Numbered from the stretch's first letter, positions 48,893 through 58,062 are shown. The stretch: 64,000 nt of DNA from Actinoplanes flavus (GCF_017592555.1 NZ_JAGFNS010000002.1:408964-472963), one strand, 5' to 3'. Numbers and translations are program-made. The notes: generated from the sequence alone by a model not told the origin.

Positions 48893-50438
48893 CGCGCTGC
48901 TGCTCCTCGTCCGGAGTGGCCGCCGGCTCCTCCTGCGACGCCTCGCGCTGAGTGGGAACCTCCGGCGTCTCCGGGCCGGGCGCCTTCTCGATCTCCGGGT
49001 CCACCACCCGGGCCCGGCCGCGCGCCGTCCCGACCGGGGGCAGCGAGACGAACGTGTCCTCCAACCGGGCGGACGGCTGATCCCCGTCCAACCCGAAGAT
49101 CAGATCGGGGCTGTCCGCGCCGCCGACCTGCGCGGAGTCCTGCCAGGAGCCGCCGGTCGGCAGCTTGCGCGGCAGCGAGTTCAGCACCGCCCCGGCCAGC
49201 CGGGCGCCGACCCGTTGCAGCAGGTCGATCGACTTCTCCACATCGGCCGTCCGGGTCCGGTTGGCCCGCACCACGAGCAGCGCGTCGTCGGTGACGTGGG
49301 CCAGCACCGACGCGTCGGCCACCCCGTGCAGGGCGGGCGCGTCCACCAGCACGATGTCGTACCGCTCGGTCAGGGTCCGGACGGTGGCCGGCAGCCGGGG
49401 CGAGGCCAGCAGCTCACCGGGGTCGGGCGCGTGCTCCCCGGCCGGCAGCACGGTCACCCGGCCGCCCAGCGAGCTCTGCAGCACGTCCGGCACGCGGGCG
49501 GTTCCGGCGAGCACCTCGGCCAGGCCGGGCGAGGCCTCCAGCGACAGGTAGCGGCCGACGCCGGGCGTACGCATGTTGGCGTCGACCAGCACGACCCGTG
49601 CCCCGGTCTCGGCCATCGCTATGGCCAGCCCGCACGCCACCGCCGTGGTGCCCTCCTTCCGGCTCGCGCCGGTGAGCAGCAGTGACCGGCCACGTTGCGG
49701 GATGCCGGCATGCGGGTCGGCGAGCACCGGCAGAAGGCTGCGCAGCCGCCGGAACGCCTCGGCCAGCGCCTGATCCGGGTGGCCGTCCCGGGGCCGCCCC
49801 CCGATCGAGATGACCCCGACCGAGTCGAGCCCGAGGCGCCGCAGATCGGCCTCGTCGGTGACCGTACGGGCCGTCGCCTCCCGGACCGCGACCGCGACCG
49901 CCCCGATGAGCAGCCCCAGCACGGCGGCGAAGCCGGCGTTGCGGCCCAGGTTGCCCGGCTCCTCCACGGTGACCGCGTCCTGCACGATCGAGACCGCCGG
50001 GGCGGGCCCGTCCCGCGGGTCGGCCGGCGCGCCGATCTGCCGGGCCAGGCCGACCAGGACCGCCGCCGCGGTCGTGACGATCTGCCGGCTCTCCTCCTCG
50101 CTGTCGGCGACCGCCGACACCACCAGCAGGTCGGTGCCCTCACGTACCTGCGCCGACAGGCTCTTCTGCACCTCGCCGGCGGTGACCTCGGGACCCATCC
50201 GGTCGACCACGGCCTGGGCCACCCGGGGGCCGGTCAGCAGGGCGATGTACGAGTTGAGGCGCCGTGCCCCGGCGTCCGGATCGCCGGTGCCGGCGCTGAC
50301 GAAGAGGGTCAGCGACGATGTGTAGCCGGGTGACCCGGCCGCCGTCAGGCCCGCCGCGATGCCGGCCGCCACCAGCACCGGAACCACCAGCCAGAGCCAT
50401 CGGCGCCGGCAGGCCCGTACGTAAGCGCGCAGTTCCAC
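48885..50438 (-). CDS. Chain-length regulator with BY-kinase-like domain and altered P-loop
   Basis: The 517-residue protein has a Wzz domain (residues 1-190) with two membrane segments (WLWLVVPVLVAAGIAAGL and FAAVLGLLIGAVAVAV) and a cytosolic MinD-like domain. The P-loop region, LTGASRKEGTTAVACGLA (255-272), lacks the lysine that follows G in normal GEGKST loops; Walker A' VVLVDANMR is present. The C-terminal tail is Glu/Pro-rich and without the usual tyrosine cluster. It probably controls chain length with the polymerase, but kinase activity is doubtful. Confidence 0.82.
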   Translation of the reverse strand: MELRAYVRACRRRWLWLVVPVLVAAGIAAGLTAAGSPGYTSSLTLFVSAGTGDPDAGARRLNSYIALLTGPRVAQAVVDRMGPEVTAGEVQKSLSAQVREGTDLLVVSAVADSEEESRQIVTTAAAVLVGLARQIGAPADPRDGPAPAVSIVQDAVTVEEPGNLGRNAGFAAVLGLLIGAVAVAVREATARTVTDEADLRRLGLDSVGVISIGGRPRDGHPDQALAEAFRRLRSLLPVLADPHAGIPQRGRSLLLTGASRKEGTTAVACGLAIAMAETGARVVLVDANMRTPGVGRYLSLEASPGLAEVLAGTARVPDVLQSSLGGRVTVLPAGEHAPDPGELLASPRLPATVRTLTERYDIVLVDAPALHGVADASVLAHVTDDALLVVRANRTRTADVEKSIDLLQRVGARLAGAVLNSLPRKLPTGGSWQDSAQVGGADSPDLIFGLDGDQPSARLEDTFVSLPPVGTARGRARVVDPEIEKAPGPETPEVPTQREASQEEPAATPDEEQQRGE

Positions 50439-50457
50439 GCTGACTTCCCCCGATTCG

Positions 50458-51690
50458 TCAGGACTGGACGGACTGCTTCTTCCGGCGGGCCGATCGGTTC
50501 AGCACCGCCTCGAACTCCTCGAACAGCAGGTCCCGGGAGAACCTCTCGACGGCCAGCCGGTACGCGGCCTCCCGGGCCTTCTTCAGCCACACCTCGTCAC
50601 GCAGGTGCCGGACCAGCTGGTAACCGGCCTCGTCGGTGTCCTCCGGGTCGAGTACCAGGCCGGCCCCGGTCTCGGTGAGCAGGTCGGCCTGCCAGCCGCC
50701 GTAGTTGATGGCGATCGGCCGGGACGCGGCCAGCGCGTCGAAGAACTTGTTCGCCGAGTTGTCCCACAGCCCGCGGATCGGCCGGACCGTGCTGCTCGAC
50801 ATGGTGGCCGCGCCGAGGATCACCGGCAGCTCCGACTTGGGCACCTTCTCCCACATGTGCACCACGTCGCCGAGCAGGCCCAGTTCGGCGGCGAGCGCCT
50901 TGGTCGGCTCCCACTCCTTACCGTGGCCGACGATCAGGAACCGCACGTCCGCGTCCAGCTCGCGGGCCCGGCGCATGGCCCGCACCAGGTACTCCACGCC
51001 GTTGACCACGCCCAGCGCCCCGGTGTAGACCAGCAGCGGCCGGTCGCCGAGCCAGTCGTGCGACTCGCGGAACCGGCGCACCCGCTCCTCGTCGACGGCG
51101 AACAGGTCCAGGTCGGCGGCGTTCGGGATGACCGTGGTCGGGGTGCCCGGGCGGCGCGCCACCACGCCGGCGGCCATGCCGGGGGAGAGGGCGATCACCT
51201 CGGACGCGTTGCGGTAGGCGAAGGTCGCCAGGCCGCCGGCGAGGCGCTGGACCACCGGGTTGCGCAGCGCGCCCATCTCGATCGGCACCTCCGGCCAGAG
51301 GTCGCGGACCTCGAAGACGAACGGCGCGCGGCGCAGTTTCGCGGCGATCACGCCGGGCACCGCCACGGTGAGCGGGGTGCTGGTGGCGAAGACCAGGTCC
51401 GCCCGGAGCCGGGCGGCCTTCGCGGTGGCCAGGACCATGAACTCGGCGAACGCGCGGATCCGCCGGGCGTACGACATGTTGTTGTTGTAGGGGACCCGGA
51501 ACCAGTGGACCGTGACGCCGTCCTCGTCCGTGGTGCGCCAGCCCAGGTCCCGGGTGCCCGGGGTGATGTCGGTGGTGATCACGTCCACCGTGTGCCCGCG
51601 TGCGACCAGGCGGCGGGCCTGCTCGTAGGAGCGGATCCCGCCGGCCATGCCCGGGTTGCAGTAGTACTGGTGGATGTAGACGATCCGCAT
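50458..51690 (-). CDS. GT4-family glycosyltransferase (WbuB-like)
   Basis: The 410-residue GT-B enzyme begins MRIVYIHQYYCNPGMAGGIRS, followed by FVFEVRDLWPEVPIEMGAL and VIPNAADLDLF, strongly like WbuB/Cap-type transferases that add N-acetyl-fucosamine-type sugars. The donor domain has VYTGALGVVNGVEYLVRAM and FFDALAASRPIAINYGGWQ. The exact donor sugar is unknown. It lies seven bases downstream of the aminotransferase gene. Confidence 0.87.
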   Translation of the reverse strand: MRIVYIHQYYCNPGMAGGIRSYEQARRLVARGHTVDVITTDITPGTRDLGWRTTDEDGVTVHWFRVPYNNNMSYARRIRAFAEFMVLATAKAARLRADLVFATSTPLTVAVPGVIAAKLRRAPFVFEVRDLWPEVPIEMGALRNPVVQRLAGGLATFAYRNASEVIALSPGMAAGVVARRPGTPTTVIPNAADLDLFAVDEERVRRFRESHDWLGDRPLLVYTGALGVVNGVEYLVRAMRRARELDADVRFLIVGHGKEWEPTKALAAELGLLGDVVHMWEKVPKSELPVILGAATMSSSTVRPIRGLWDNSANKFFDALAASRPIAINYGGWQADLLTETGAGLVLDPEDTDEAGYQLVRHLRDEVWLKKAREAAYRLAVERFSRDLLFEEFEAVLNRSARRKKQSVQS

Positions 51691-51696
51691 CTCGGT

Positions 51697-52797
51697 TCAG
51701 CCCTCCCGGATCGCGCCGACGACGCGTTCCCGGTCGTGTTCGGTCAGCGCGGATCCGCTGGGCAGGCACACCCCGCGGCGGAACAGGTCGGCGCTGACCT
51801 CGCCGCCGCGCACCACGCAGTCCTGGAAGACCGGTTGCAGGTGCATCGGCTTCCAGGCGGGCCGGGCCTCGATGTCGCGCTCGGCGAGCCGCGCGATGAG
51901 CCGGTCCCGGTCGCCGTCCACCAGCGCGCAGCTGAGCCAGTAGTTCGGGGTGCCGTAGCCGGCGACCGGCATGAAGGTGAGCTCCGGCAGCGCGGCCCGG
52001 TAGTACTCGAACGTCGCCCTGCGGGCCGCGATCATCTGGTCGAGGCGCTGCACCTGGCCCCGGCCCACCGCGGCGAGCAGGTTGCTGAGCCGGTAGTTGT
52101 AGCCGACCGTCCGGTGCTCGTAGTGCGGCACCGGCTCGCGGGCCTGGGTGGACAGGTGCCGGGCCTGCTTGGCGACCCGGCCGTCGTCGGTGACGAGCAT
52201 CCCGCCGCCACCCGTGGTGATGATCTTGTTGCCGTTGAAGGACAGCACCCCGGCCAGCCCGAACGACCCGGCCGGCTGCCCACGGTAGGTGGCGCCCAGG
52301 GCTTCGGCGGCGTCCTCGATGAGCGGGACGCCGTACCGGTCGCAGGCCTCCATCAGCGGGTCGTAGTCGGCGCACTGGCCGTACATGTCGACGGTGATCA
52401 CCGCGCGGGGCAGCTGGCCCCGCTCGGCCCGGGCGCGCAGCTCCTCGGCGACCAGGGCCGGGTCCACGTTCCAGCTGTCCGGGGTGGAGTCCACGAACAC
52501 CGGGCGGGCGCCCAGGTAGACCACCGCGTTCGCGGTCGCCGCGAAGGTGAACGACGGCACCAGCACGGTGTCGCCGCGCCGCACCCCGGCCGCGATGAGG
52601 GCCAGGTGCAGGGCCGCGGTGCCGCTGCTCAGCGCCACCGCGTGCCGCACACCGACGAGCTCGGCGACCTGCTCCTCGAAGGCGTCCAGGTCGGGGCCGA
52701 CCGGGGCCACCCAGTTCGAGTCGAAGGCGTCCAGCAGGAGCTTGCGCTCGAGGTCGCCGACGTCCGGTGGGGACAGGTAGATGCGGGTGTCAGTCAT
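51697..52797 (-). CDS. DegT/DnrJ/EryC1 sugar aminotransferase
   Basis: The 366-residue PLP enzyme shows YLSPPDVGDLERKLLLDAF, SSGTAALHLAL, VFVDSTPDSWNVDP, IEDAAEALGATY and SFNGNKIITTGGGGM with the Schiff-base lysine. This resembles PglE/WbpE-type nucleotide-sugar aminotransferases that make 4- or 3-amino sugars from the keto-sugar supplied by a WbpM/CapD-like dehydratase, such as the one at 22.5 kb. It overlaps the deacetylase stop by eight bases. Confidence 0.9.
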   Translation of the reverse strand: MTDTRIYLSPPDVGDLERKLLLDAFDSNWVAPVGPDLDAFEEQVAELVGVRHAVALSSGTAALHLALIAAGVRRGDTVLVPSFTFAATANAVVYLGARPVFVDSTPDSWNVDPALVAEELRARAERGQLPRAVITVDMYGQCADYDPLMEACDRYGVPLIEDAAEALGATYRGQPAGSFGLAGVLSFNGNKIITTGGGGMLVTDDGRVAKQARHLSTQAREPVPHYEHRTVGYNYRLSNLLAAVGRGQVQRLDQMIAARRATFEYYRAALPELTFMPVAGYGTPNYWLSCALVDGDRDRLIARLAERDIEARPAWKPMHLQPVFQDCVVRGGEVSADLFRRGVCLPSGSALTEHDRERVVGAIREG

Positions 52798-53560
52798 GGA
52801 CGCGCGTCCTCACCGCCAGGATCGGCCAGGCGGGGTGCAGACCCTGCCGGTGGATGAACATCGGATCGCCGCCGGCGTGCATGGCCGGCCGCAGGGTGGT
52901 CGCGAAACTGCGGTAGCCGGCCTCGCGGGCCACCTCCACGTCCCGCTTGCGGAAGTCGACGGCGGGGTGGCCGTACGGTGCGGCGAAGTCCCGGACCGGT
53001 ACGCCGAGCTCGTCCTCGATCTCCCGTTTGGAGTCGACGATCTCCCGGGCCGCCGCGGCGTCGTCCTGGTCGGCGAGCCGGTGATGGGTGACCGTGTGCG
53101 ACCCGAAGGCGAACCCGGCGGCCCGCAGCTCCCGGCAGTCGCGCCAGGTCAGGTTCCCCGGCTGCCCGACCATGCCGGAGGTGACGAAGAACATCGCCGG
53201 CACCGTCATCTCCAGCAGCACCGGCGCGGCCACGTCCCGCCAGGTCGGGTGGGCGTCGTCGAAGGACAGGCAGAACACCGGCCCGGTCAGTGGGCGCGCA
53301 CCGCTGAGCACCCGTAACGCCTCGTCCCAGGACACCATCGGACCGATCGCGGACAGCGCCTCCAGGTGGCGGCGGAAGTCGCGGGCGTACTCGGCGGGAA
53401 CGTCGTGGTAGAAGGGGAAGTACAGGCCCGGGGTGCTGGGCAGGCGGCGCCGGAGGCCCGCCGTGGCCAGGATGCGACCCTGCAACCGGGGCCGGGCGCG
53501 CAGCCGGCTGCGCAGGCCAAGCTCGTTCAGGCGTCGTTTGAAGGCAGTGGGCGGCTGCAT
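52790..53560 (-). CDS. Polysaccharide deacetylase (NodB homology)
   Basis: The 256-residue protein has the NodB motifs: LSFDDAHPTW (motif 1, catalytic and metal Asp), FGSHTVTHHRL (motif 2, SHTxxH), and FAAPYGHPAVDF (motif 3). It should remove N-acetyl groups from a polysaccharide or a lipid-linked sugar. ATG 53560 has GGAGGG (GGGAGGGTGCC) upstream; the longer frame to 53629 is not supported. It is the first gene of the eleven-gene minus-strand operon, with the shared 16-base motif 95 bases ahead. No clear signal peptide or anchor is visible. Confidence 0.87.
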   Translation of the reverse strand: MQPPTAFKRRLNELGLRSRLRARPRLQGRILATAGLRRRLPSTPGLYFPFYHDVPAEYARDFRRHLEALSAIGPMVSWDEALRVLSGARPLTGPVFCLSFDDAHPTWRDVAAPVLLEMTVPAMFFVTSGMVGQPGNLTWRDCRELRAAGFAFGSHTVTHHRLADQDDAAAAREIVDSKREIEDELGVPVRDFAAPYGHPAVDFRKRDVEVAREAGYRSFATTLRPAMHAGGDPMFIHRQGLHPAWPILAVRTRVHD

Positions 53561-53654
53561 GGGATCGGCACCCTCCCGCTCGTTCGACAGGTCACGGCCA
53601 CGGGTCGTCGCCCCGCGGCCTTCACCCACGATTGCAAATGCGCGAGAGGTGCGG

Positions 53655-53670
53655 CAGTAGCAATTGTCAT
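53655..53670 (-). promoter_or_regulatory. 16-bp motif shared by the two polysaccharide loci (copy 2)
   Basis: The minus strand carries ATGACAATTGCTACTG, identical to 22327-22342 and pointing to the deacetylase gene that opens the eleven-gene operon. A further weak similarity follows in both places (ACC...CTCGC, then ATTTGC). The distance to the start codon is 95 bases here and 174 at the other copy. Confidence 0.6.
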
Positions 53671-53786
53671 AATGAACGCGAAAGATATTCGCGTCAATTG
53701 AAAATAGGCCCGATCGGCTTCTTGCGGAATGGTCTTATGGTTGAGCATCATCGTGCCGGCCGTGCTGTAATTCGATCGGGGACCCC

Positions 53787-54809
53787 ATGTTGAAGTTGCA
53801 CCGGGTGGAACCGTCCGCCGACCTCTGGGCGGACCGGGCCACCTACGAGGATCGCCTGATCTTTCACACCCGGGAGTGGATCCACTTCGTCGCCGAGTGC
53901 CAGCGCGCCGAGCCGCTGCTCGCCGTCGTCACCGACCGCGGTCGGCCCGTCGGCCACTTCACCGGCCTCCTGAGCAGGCGTTTCGGCATGCGGATCCTGG
54001 GCAGCCCGATGGCCGGGTGGACCACGTCGTACGTCGGTTTCAACCTGCGCCCGGGCGTCTCGCGCCGCGCCGCGCTGGAGGCGCTCATGCCGTTCGCCTT
54101 CGGTGAGGCCGGCGCCGCCCATCTGGAGATCCGCGATCGGGGCCTGACGGAAAACGATCTCGGCGGTCTCGGACTGCGCTGGGACGCCGCGCCCACCGCG
54201 GTCATCGACCTGAATCCGACAGAGGATCAACTCTTCGGGGCGATGGCGAGCGCATGCCGCCGAAACATCCGCAAGGCCGCGAAGTCCGGCGTCGTCATCG
54301 AGGACGCGGGTGATGATCCCGCATTCGCCGACGAATTCTACGATCAATTGCGTGATGTATTCGCCAAACAGAATCTGGTACCGACCTATTCGGTGGACAG
54401 GGTTCGGTCGTTGATCCGTCACCTGGCGCCCGCCGGGAACCTCCTGCTGCTGCGGGCCCGGGACGCCGACGGCCGCAGCATCGCCACCGCCGTCCTGCCC
54501 TGGTACCACCGGACCATGTACTTCTGGGGCGGCGCCAGCTACCGCCCGTTCCAGCACCTGCGGCCCAACGAGGCCGTCATCTGGCACGCGCTGCGCTGGG
54601 CCAGGGAGCGTGGCGTCACCGAGTTCGACTTCGTCGGCGGCAACGCGTACAAGGCCAAGTACGGCACCACCGAGGTTCCGGTCCCGTGGGCGCGCCGCTC
54701 CCGGTCGCCGCTCGTCGCCCACCTGCGCGACGCGGCCAAACAGGGCTTCGCCCTGAAGCAGCGCACGGTCGCCCGCCTCACCCGCCCGTCGGTGGCCATC
54801 CCCGGCTGA
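53787..54809 (+). CDS. FemAB/GNAT_6-type transferase, third member
   Basis: The 340-residue protein is a FemAB-like acyl/aminoacyl transferase with FHTREWIHFVAECQ near the N-terminus, FGAMASACRRNIRKAAKSGVVIED in the middle and VLPWYHRTMYFWGGASYRPFQHLRPNEAVIWHALRWA and EFDFVGGNAYKAKYG in the second GNAT half. It differs from copies A and B (closer to the PF13480 PEP-CTERM/FemAB type). It is divergent from the eleven-gene operon and shares a 226-base intergenic region. It may complete the polymer decoration set. Confidence 0.82.
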   Translation: MLKLHRVEPSADLWADRATYEDRLIFHTREWIHFVAECQRAEPLLAVVTDRGRPVGHFTGLLSRRFGMRILGSPMAGWTTSYVGFNLRPGVSRRAALEALMPFAFGEAGAAHLEIRDRGLTENDLGGLGLRWDAAPTAVIDLNPTEDQLFGAMASACRRNIRKAAKSGVVIEDAGDDPAFADEFYDQLRDVFAKQNLVPTYSVDRVRSLIRHLAPAGNLLLLRARDADGRSIATAVLPWYHRTMYFWGGASYRPFQHLRPNEAVIWHALRWARERGVTEFDFVGGNAYKAKYGTTEVPVPWARRSRSPLVAHLRDAAKQGFALKQRTVARLTRPSVAIPG

Positions 54810-54851
54810 GGCGCGGGCCGCGGATCTTTCCGGCCCGGACCACCGATCTGC

Positions 54852-54935
54852 GCCCGGCGGGCGCGGCAAAGGCTTGCGTCGCAGTGGATCGCGGATCGCA
54901 CGAAGGGGAACGCGTAGCCCGTACCGGTGAATGGT
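54852..54935 (+). repeat. Single-arm copy of the dispersed intergenic repeat
   Basis: Positions 54852-54873 are identical over 22 bases to 29729-29750 (GCCCGGCGGGCG followed by CGGCAAAGGC). Weaker similarity continues to a CCCGTACCGG at 54926-54935, matching the far end of the larger element. The second arm is missing here. Confidence 0.6.
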
Positions 54936-55147
54936 GGGTGAAGTCCGCGCCAACGAACCCCGGATCGAGCCGTGCCGGGTTTGAAAGACGATGAAACATG
55001 CGTAACTCGTGGCGGAAATATTGCGATGCCGCGATGCAGTGATGTTCGTCATCCGGAACGCCGCCTCGATGATCAAAGTGCAGGTGAAACGGGACTTCTA
55101 GCTGCGCCGCGCGCATTTTGACATCGGCTTGAAACAATGTGAAAGAA

Positions 55148-55163
55148 CTGCAAGAACTTGCAG
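55148..55163. promoter_or_regulatory. CTTGCAG inverted repeat, probable MalR-type operator
   Basis: CTGCAAGAACTTGCAG is a perfect inverted pair of the heptamer CTTGCAG around two central bases, 104 bases before the subtilase start. CTTGCAG is the heptamer known from Streptomyces maltose and amylase promoters controlled by the LacI-family repressor MalR. The downstream protein has a starch-binding domain, which fits. No malR gene lies in this window. Confidence 0.6.
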
Positions 55164-55267
55164 AGAGTGGAGGATATCAATAGCGTGCGTTTCCGTGGTC
55201 CGGCCGGCCATGTCCGTATCGCGCTCCGTCCCGGTGGGGCGCGCGGAAATCGACCGAGGGAGACGTC

Positions 55268-58057
55268 ATGCGACACGACCGGAGCGGCCCGGACCCCCGA
55301 CGGAAAGAACGGCGACGGCGGACCGCCACCGCGCTGATCGGCGCGGGCGCCCTGCTGATCACCCTGGCCGGCGCGCCGAACCCGGCCCACGCCGCGCCGA
55401 ACGAGCCGACGGTCGCGGCCGCGGTGACCGAGGCTGTCGAGGGCGGCCGCGACGCCACCTTCTGGGTGGTGCTGCGGGACCGTCCCGACCTGGCCCCGGC
55501 CGGCAAGGCCAAGGGTAAGGCGCGGGCGAAGGCCGTCCACGACGCGGCGCGCGCCAGCACGGCCCGGCACCAGAGCGGGCTGCGGAAACTTCTGACCGCG
55601 CGGAAGGCCCGGTTCGAGCAGTTCTGGATCGCGGACACCGTCAAGGTCACCGGCGACGCCGCGCTGCTGGCCGAGGTGGCGGCCCGGCCCGAGGTGAAGG
55701 CGGTGCTGCCGGACACACCGGTCACCCTGCCGGCGCCGGTCGCGGGCGCGGTGCAGGCTGCCGTCGACGCGAACGAGTGGAACGTGGACCGCGTCGGCGC
55801 GCCCCGGGTGTGGGGTGAGCGGGACGTCCGCGGTCAGGGGATCGTGGTCGCCAACGTGGACACCGGGGTGCAGTTCGACCACCCGGCACTGGCGGCGAAC
55901 TACCGGGGCCGGCAGGCGGACGGCACCGTCCAGCACGACTACAACTGGTTCGATCCGGCGCACGTCTGCCCCGGCGCGAACCCGTGCGACAACAACGGGC
56001 ACGGCACCCACACCATGGGGACGATGGCCGGATCCGGCGGCATCGGGGTGGCGCCCGGGGTCACCTGGATCGCGGCGAAGGGCTGCGAGAGCAACTCGTG
56101 CTCGGTGGCCGCGCTGCTCGGGGCCGGGCAGTGGATCGTCGCGCCGACCGACCGCAACGGCCAGAACCCGCGGCCGGACCTCGCCCCGGACATCGTGAAC
56201 AACTCGTGGGGCGGGGCGTCCGGCTTCGACCCGTGGTATTCCGACGTGGTCCGGTCATGGGTGGCGGCGGGGATCTTCCCGGCCTTCTCCAACGGCAACG
56301 CGGGCCCGGGCTGCGCCACCGCCTCCACGCCGGGCTCCTACACCGACACGTACAGCTCCGGCGCGACCGACGTCGACAACGCGATCGCCTCGTTCTCCAG
56401 CCGGGGCACCGGCCAGGACGGCGGCGTGAAACCGGACCTGTCGGCGCCGGGCGTGGACGTGCGCTCCAGCGTCCCGGGCGGCGGGTACGCCTCCTTCAGC
56501 GGCACCTCGATGGCCTCCCCGCACACCGCCGCCACGGTGGCGCTGATCTGGTCGGCGGCACCCGGGCTGCGCCGGGACGTGACCGCGACCAGGGAGATCC
56601 TGGACGAGACGGCGATCGACGCGAACGACACCAGCTGCGGCGGGACGGCCACCGACAACAACGTGTTCGGGCAGGGGCGGCTGGACGCGTACGCCGCGGT
56701 GGATCTGGCGCTGCGCCCGGCCGGGCGCCTGACCGGAACCGTGACCGGCGCGGACGTGCCCCTGGCCGGCGCGACCGTCACGCTCACCGGGGCCGCCACG
56801 CGGTCCGCGACGACCGGCGCGGACGGCGGCTACCGCTTCGGGCGGCTGCCGGCCGGCGACTACCGGATCCGGGTGACGGCGTTCGGCTACGACACCTCCG
56901 AGACCGGCGTGACGATCACCGCGAACGACGCCTCCGACGTGGACGTGGCCCTCACCGCCAGCCGCTCCGGTGTCGTCTCGGGGCAGGTCAGCGGCGCCGG
57001 TGCGGGGCTCGCCGGCGCGACGGTCGCGCTCACCGGCACGCCGGTCACGGTCACCACCGGCGCCGACGGCGGGTTCCGGCTGGCCGCGCCGGTCGGCGAC
57101 TACGAGCTCACGGTCCGCCCGCCGCACAGCTGCTTCGCCGCCGTGACCCGGTCCCTCACGGTCAGCGGCGATCTCACGCTCGACGTCCCCCTGACCCAGA
57201 ACACCGACCGGTACGGGCACAGCTGCGCCCCCGCCACCGAGGAGTACCGGGCCGGGACCGACCTGCTGGCCCTGACCGGTGACGACGCGGCCACCGAGAT
57301 CACCCTGCCGTTCGCCGTGCCGCACTACGGAGCCGCCCGCACCCGCGCCTGGGTCAGCACCAACGGTGTGATCGGGTTCGGGACGGTCAGCTCGGCCTAC
57401 ATGAACCTGGCCGTTCCCAGCGCGCTGGAGCCGAACGACACCCTCTTCCCGCTCTGGGACGACCTGATCGTCGACGACCAGGCCGGCGTCTGGACGGCGG
57501 CGACCGCGGACACCTTCGTGGTGGAGTGGCGCAACGTCCGGTTCTACCCGTCCAGCGCGGACCGGATCTCGGTCAGCGCGATCCTGCACGCCGACGGCAC
57601 GGTCACCTACCGGTACCGGGGCCTGACCGGGACCCGCGCCACCGGGACCAGCGCGACCATCGGCATCGAGAACGCGACCGGGACCGACGGGCTGGCGTAC
57701 GGCGTCGACACCCCGATCCTCACCGAGGGCGCCGGGGTCACCTTCCGCCCGCCCGCGAACCGGATCGCGGCCACCTTCAACGTCAACCGCACCACCTGGT
57801 ACGGCCAGCACGTCTTCGTCGCCGGCAACCTCCCCGAGCTGGGCGAATGGGATCCGGCGCGGGCCGTGCCGCTGTCCGCCGACGGCTATCCGGTGTGGAC
57901 CGGGGGCACCGGCCTGCCGGCGAACACCGCCGTCGAGTTCAAATACATCGTCAAAGACCCGGACGGGACGGTCACCTGGGAGCCGGGCGCCAACCGCACC
58001 ACGACCACCCCGCCGACCGGTCGCTACGTCACCCACGACACCTTCGGCGAGCACTGA
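55268..58057 (+). CDS. Secreted subtilisin-like protease with starch-binding CBM20 domain
   Basis: The 929-residue protein has a signal peptide (cleavage likely after PAHA, near residue 42), a propeptide, a subtilase S8 domain with catalytic Asp198 (NVDTG), His245 (NGHGTH) and Ser414 (GTSMASPH), two carboxypeptidase-regulatory-like beta domains (about 490-650, each starting with a GTVTG/GQVSG-type strand), a nidogen-like beta region, and a C-terminal CBM20 domain (about 835-929: FNVNRTTWYGQHVFVAGNLPELGEWDP is its classical core). CBM20 binds raw starch and is nearly always joined to amylases; fusion to a protease is rare. It is preceded by a CTTGCAG operator and followed by a hairpin. Confidence 0.88.
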   Translation: MRHDRSGPDPRRKERRRRTATALIGAGALLITLAGAPNPAHAAPNEPTVAAAVTEAVEGGRDATFWVVLRDRPDLAPAGKAKGKARAKAVHDAARASTARHQSGLRKLLTARKARFEQFWIADTVKVTGDAALLAEVAARPEVKAVLPDTPVTLPAPVAGAVQAAVDANEWNVDRVGAPRVWGERDVRGQGIVVANVDTGVQFDHPALAANYRGRQADGTVQHDYNWFDPAHVCPGANPCDNNGHGTHTMGTMAGSGGIGVAPGVTWIAAKGCESNSCSVAALLGAGQWIVAPTDRNGQNPRPDLAPDIVNNSWGGASGFDPWYSDVVRSWVAAGIFPAFSNGNAGPGCATASTPGSYTDTYSSGATDVDNAIASFSSRGTGQDGGVKPDLSAPGVDVRSSVPGGGYASFSGTSMASPHTAATVALIWSAAPGLRRDVTATREILDETAIDANDTSCGGTATDNNVFGQGRLDAYAAVDLALRPAGRLTGTVTGADVPLAGATVTLTGAATRSATTGADGGYRFGRLPAGDYRIRVTAFGYDTSETGVTITANDASDVDVALTASRSGVVSGQVSGAGAGLAGATVALTGTPVTVTTGADGGFRLAAPVGDYELTVRPPHSCFAAVTRSLTVSGDLTLDVPLTQNTDRYGHSCAPATEEYRAGTDLLALTGDDAATEITLPFAVPHYGAARTRAWVSTNGVIGFGTVSSAYMNLAVPSALEPNDTLFPLWDDLIVDDQAGVWTAATADTFVVEWRNVRFYPSSADRISVSAILHADGTVTYRYRGLTGTRATGTSATIGIENATGTDGLAYGVDTPILTEGAGVTFRPPANRIAATFNVNRTTWYGQHVFVAGNLPELGEWDPARAVPLSADGYPVWTGGTGLPANTAVEFKYIVKDPDGTVTWEPGANRTTTTPPTGRYVTHDTFGEH

Positions 58058-58062
58058 GGACC

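Larger units (their letters stand above)
54810..55267. other. 458-base regulatory gap before the subtilase
   Basis: No gene is visible. A weak hairpin GGGCCG/CGGCCC follows the FemAB-like gene. It also holds a copy of the dispersed repeat (54852-54935), a TTGACA box at 55118-55123 without a clear -10, and the CTTGCAG inverted repeat at 55148-55163. The rest is less GC-rich promoter-type DNA. Confidence 0.6.

Noticed and set aside
50605-52857. 750-codon plus-strand open frame across the glycosyltransferase and aminotransferase genes
   Set aside because: It runs opposite two well-recognised genes and gives an Ala/Gly/His/Gln-rich sequence typical of antisense frames in high-GC DNA.
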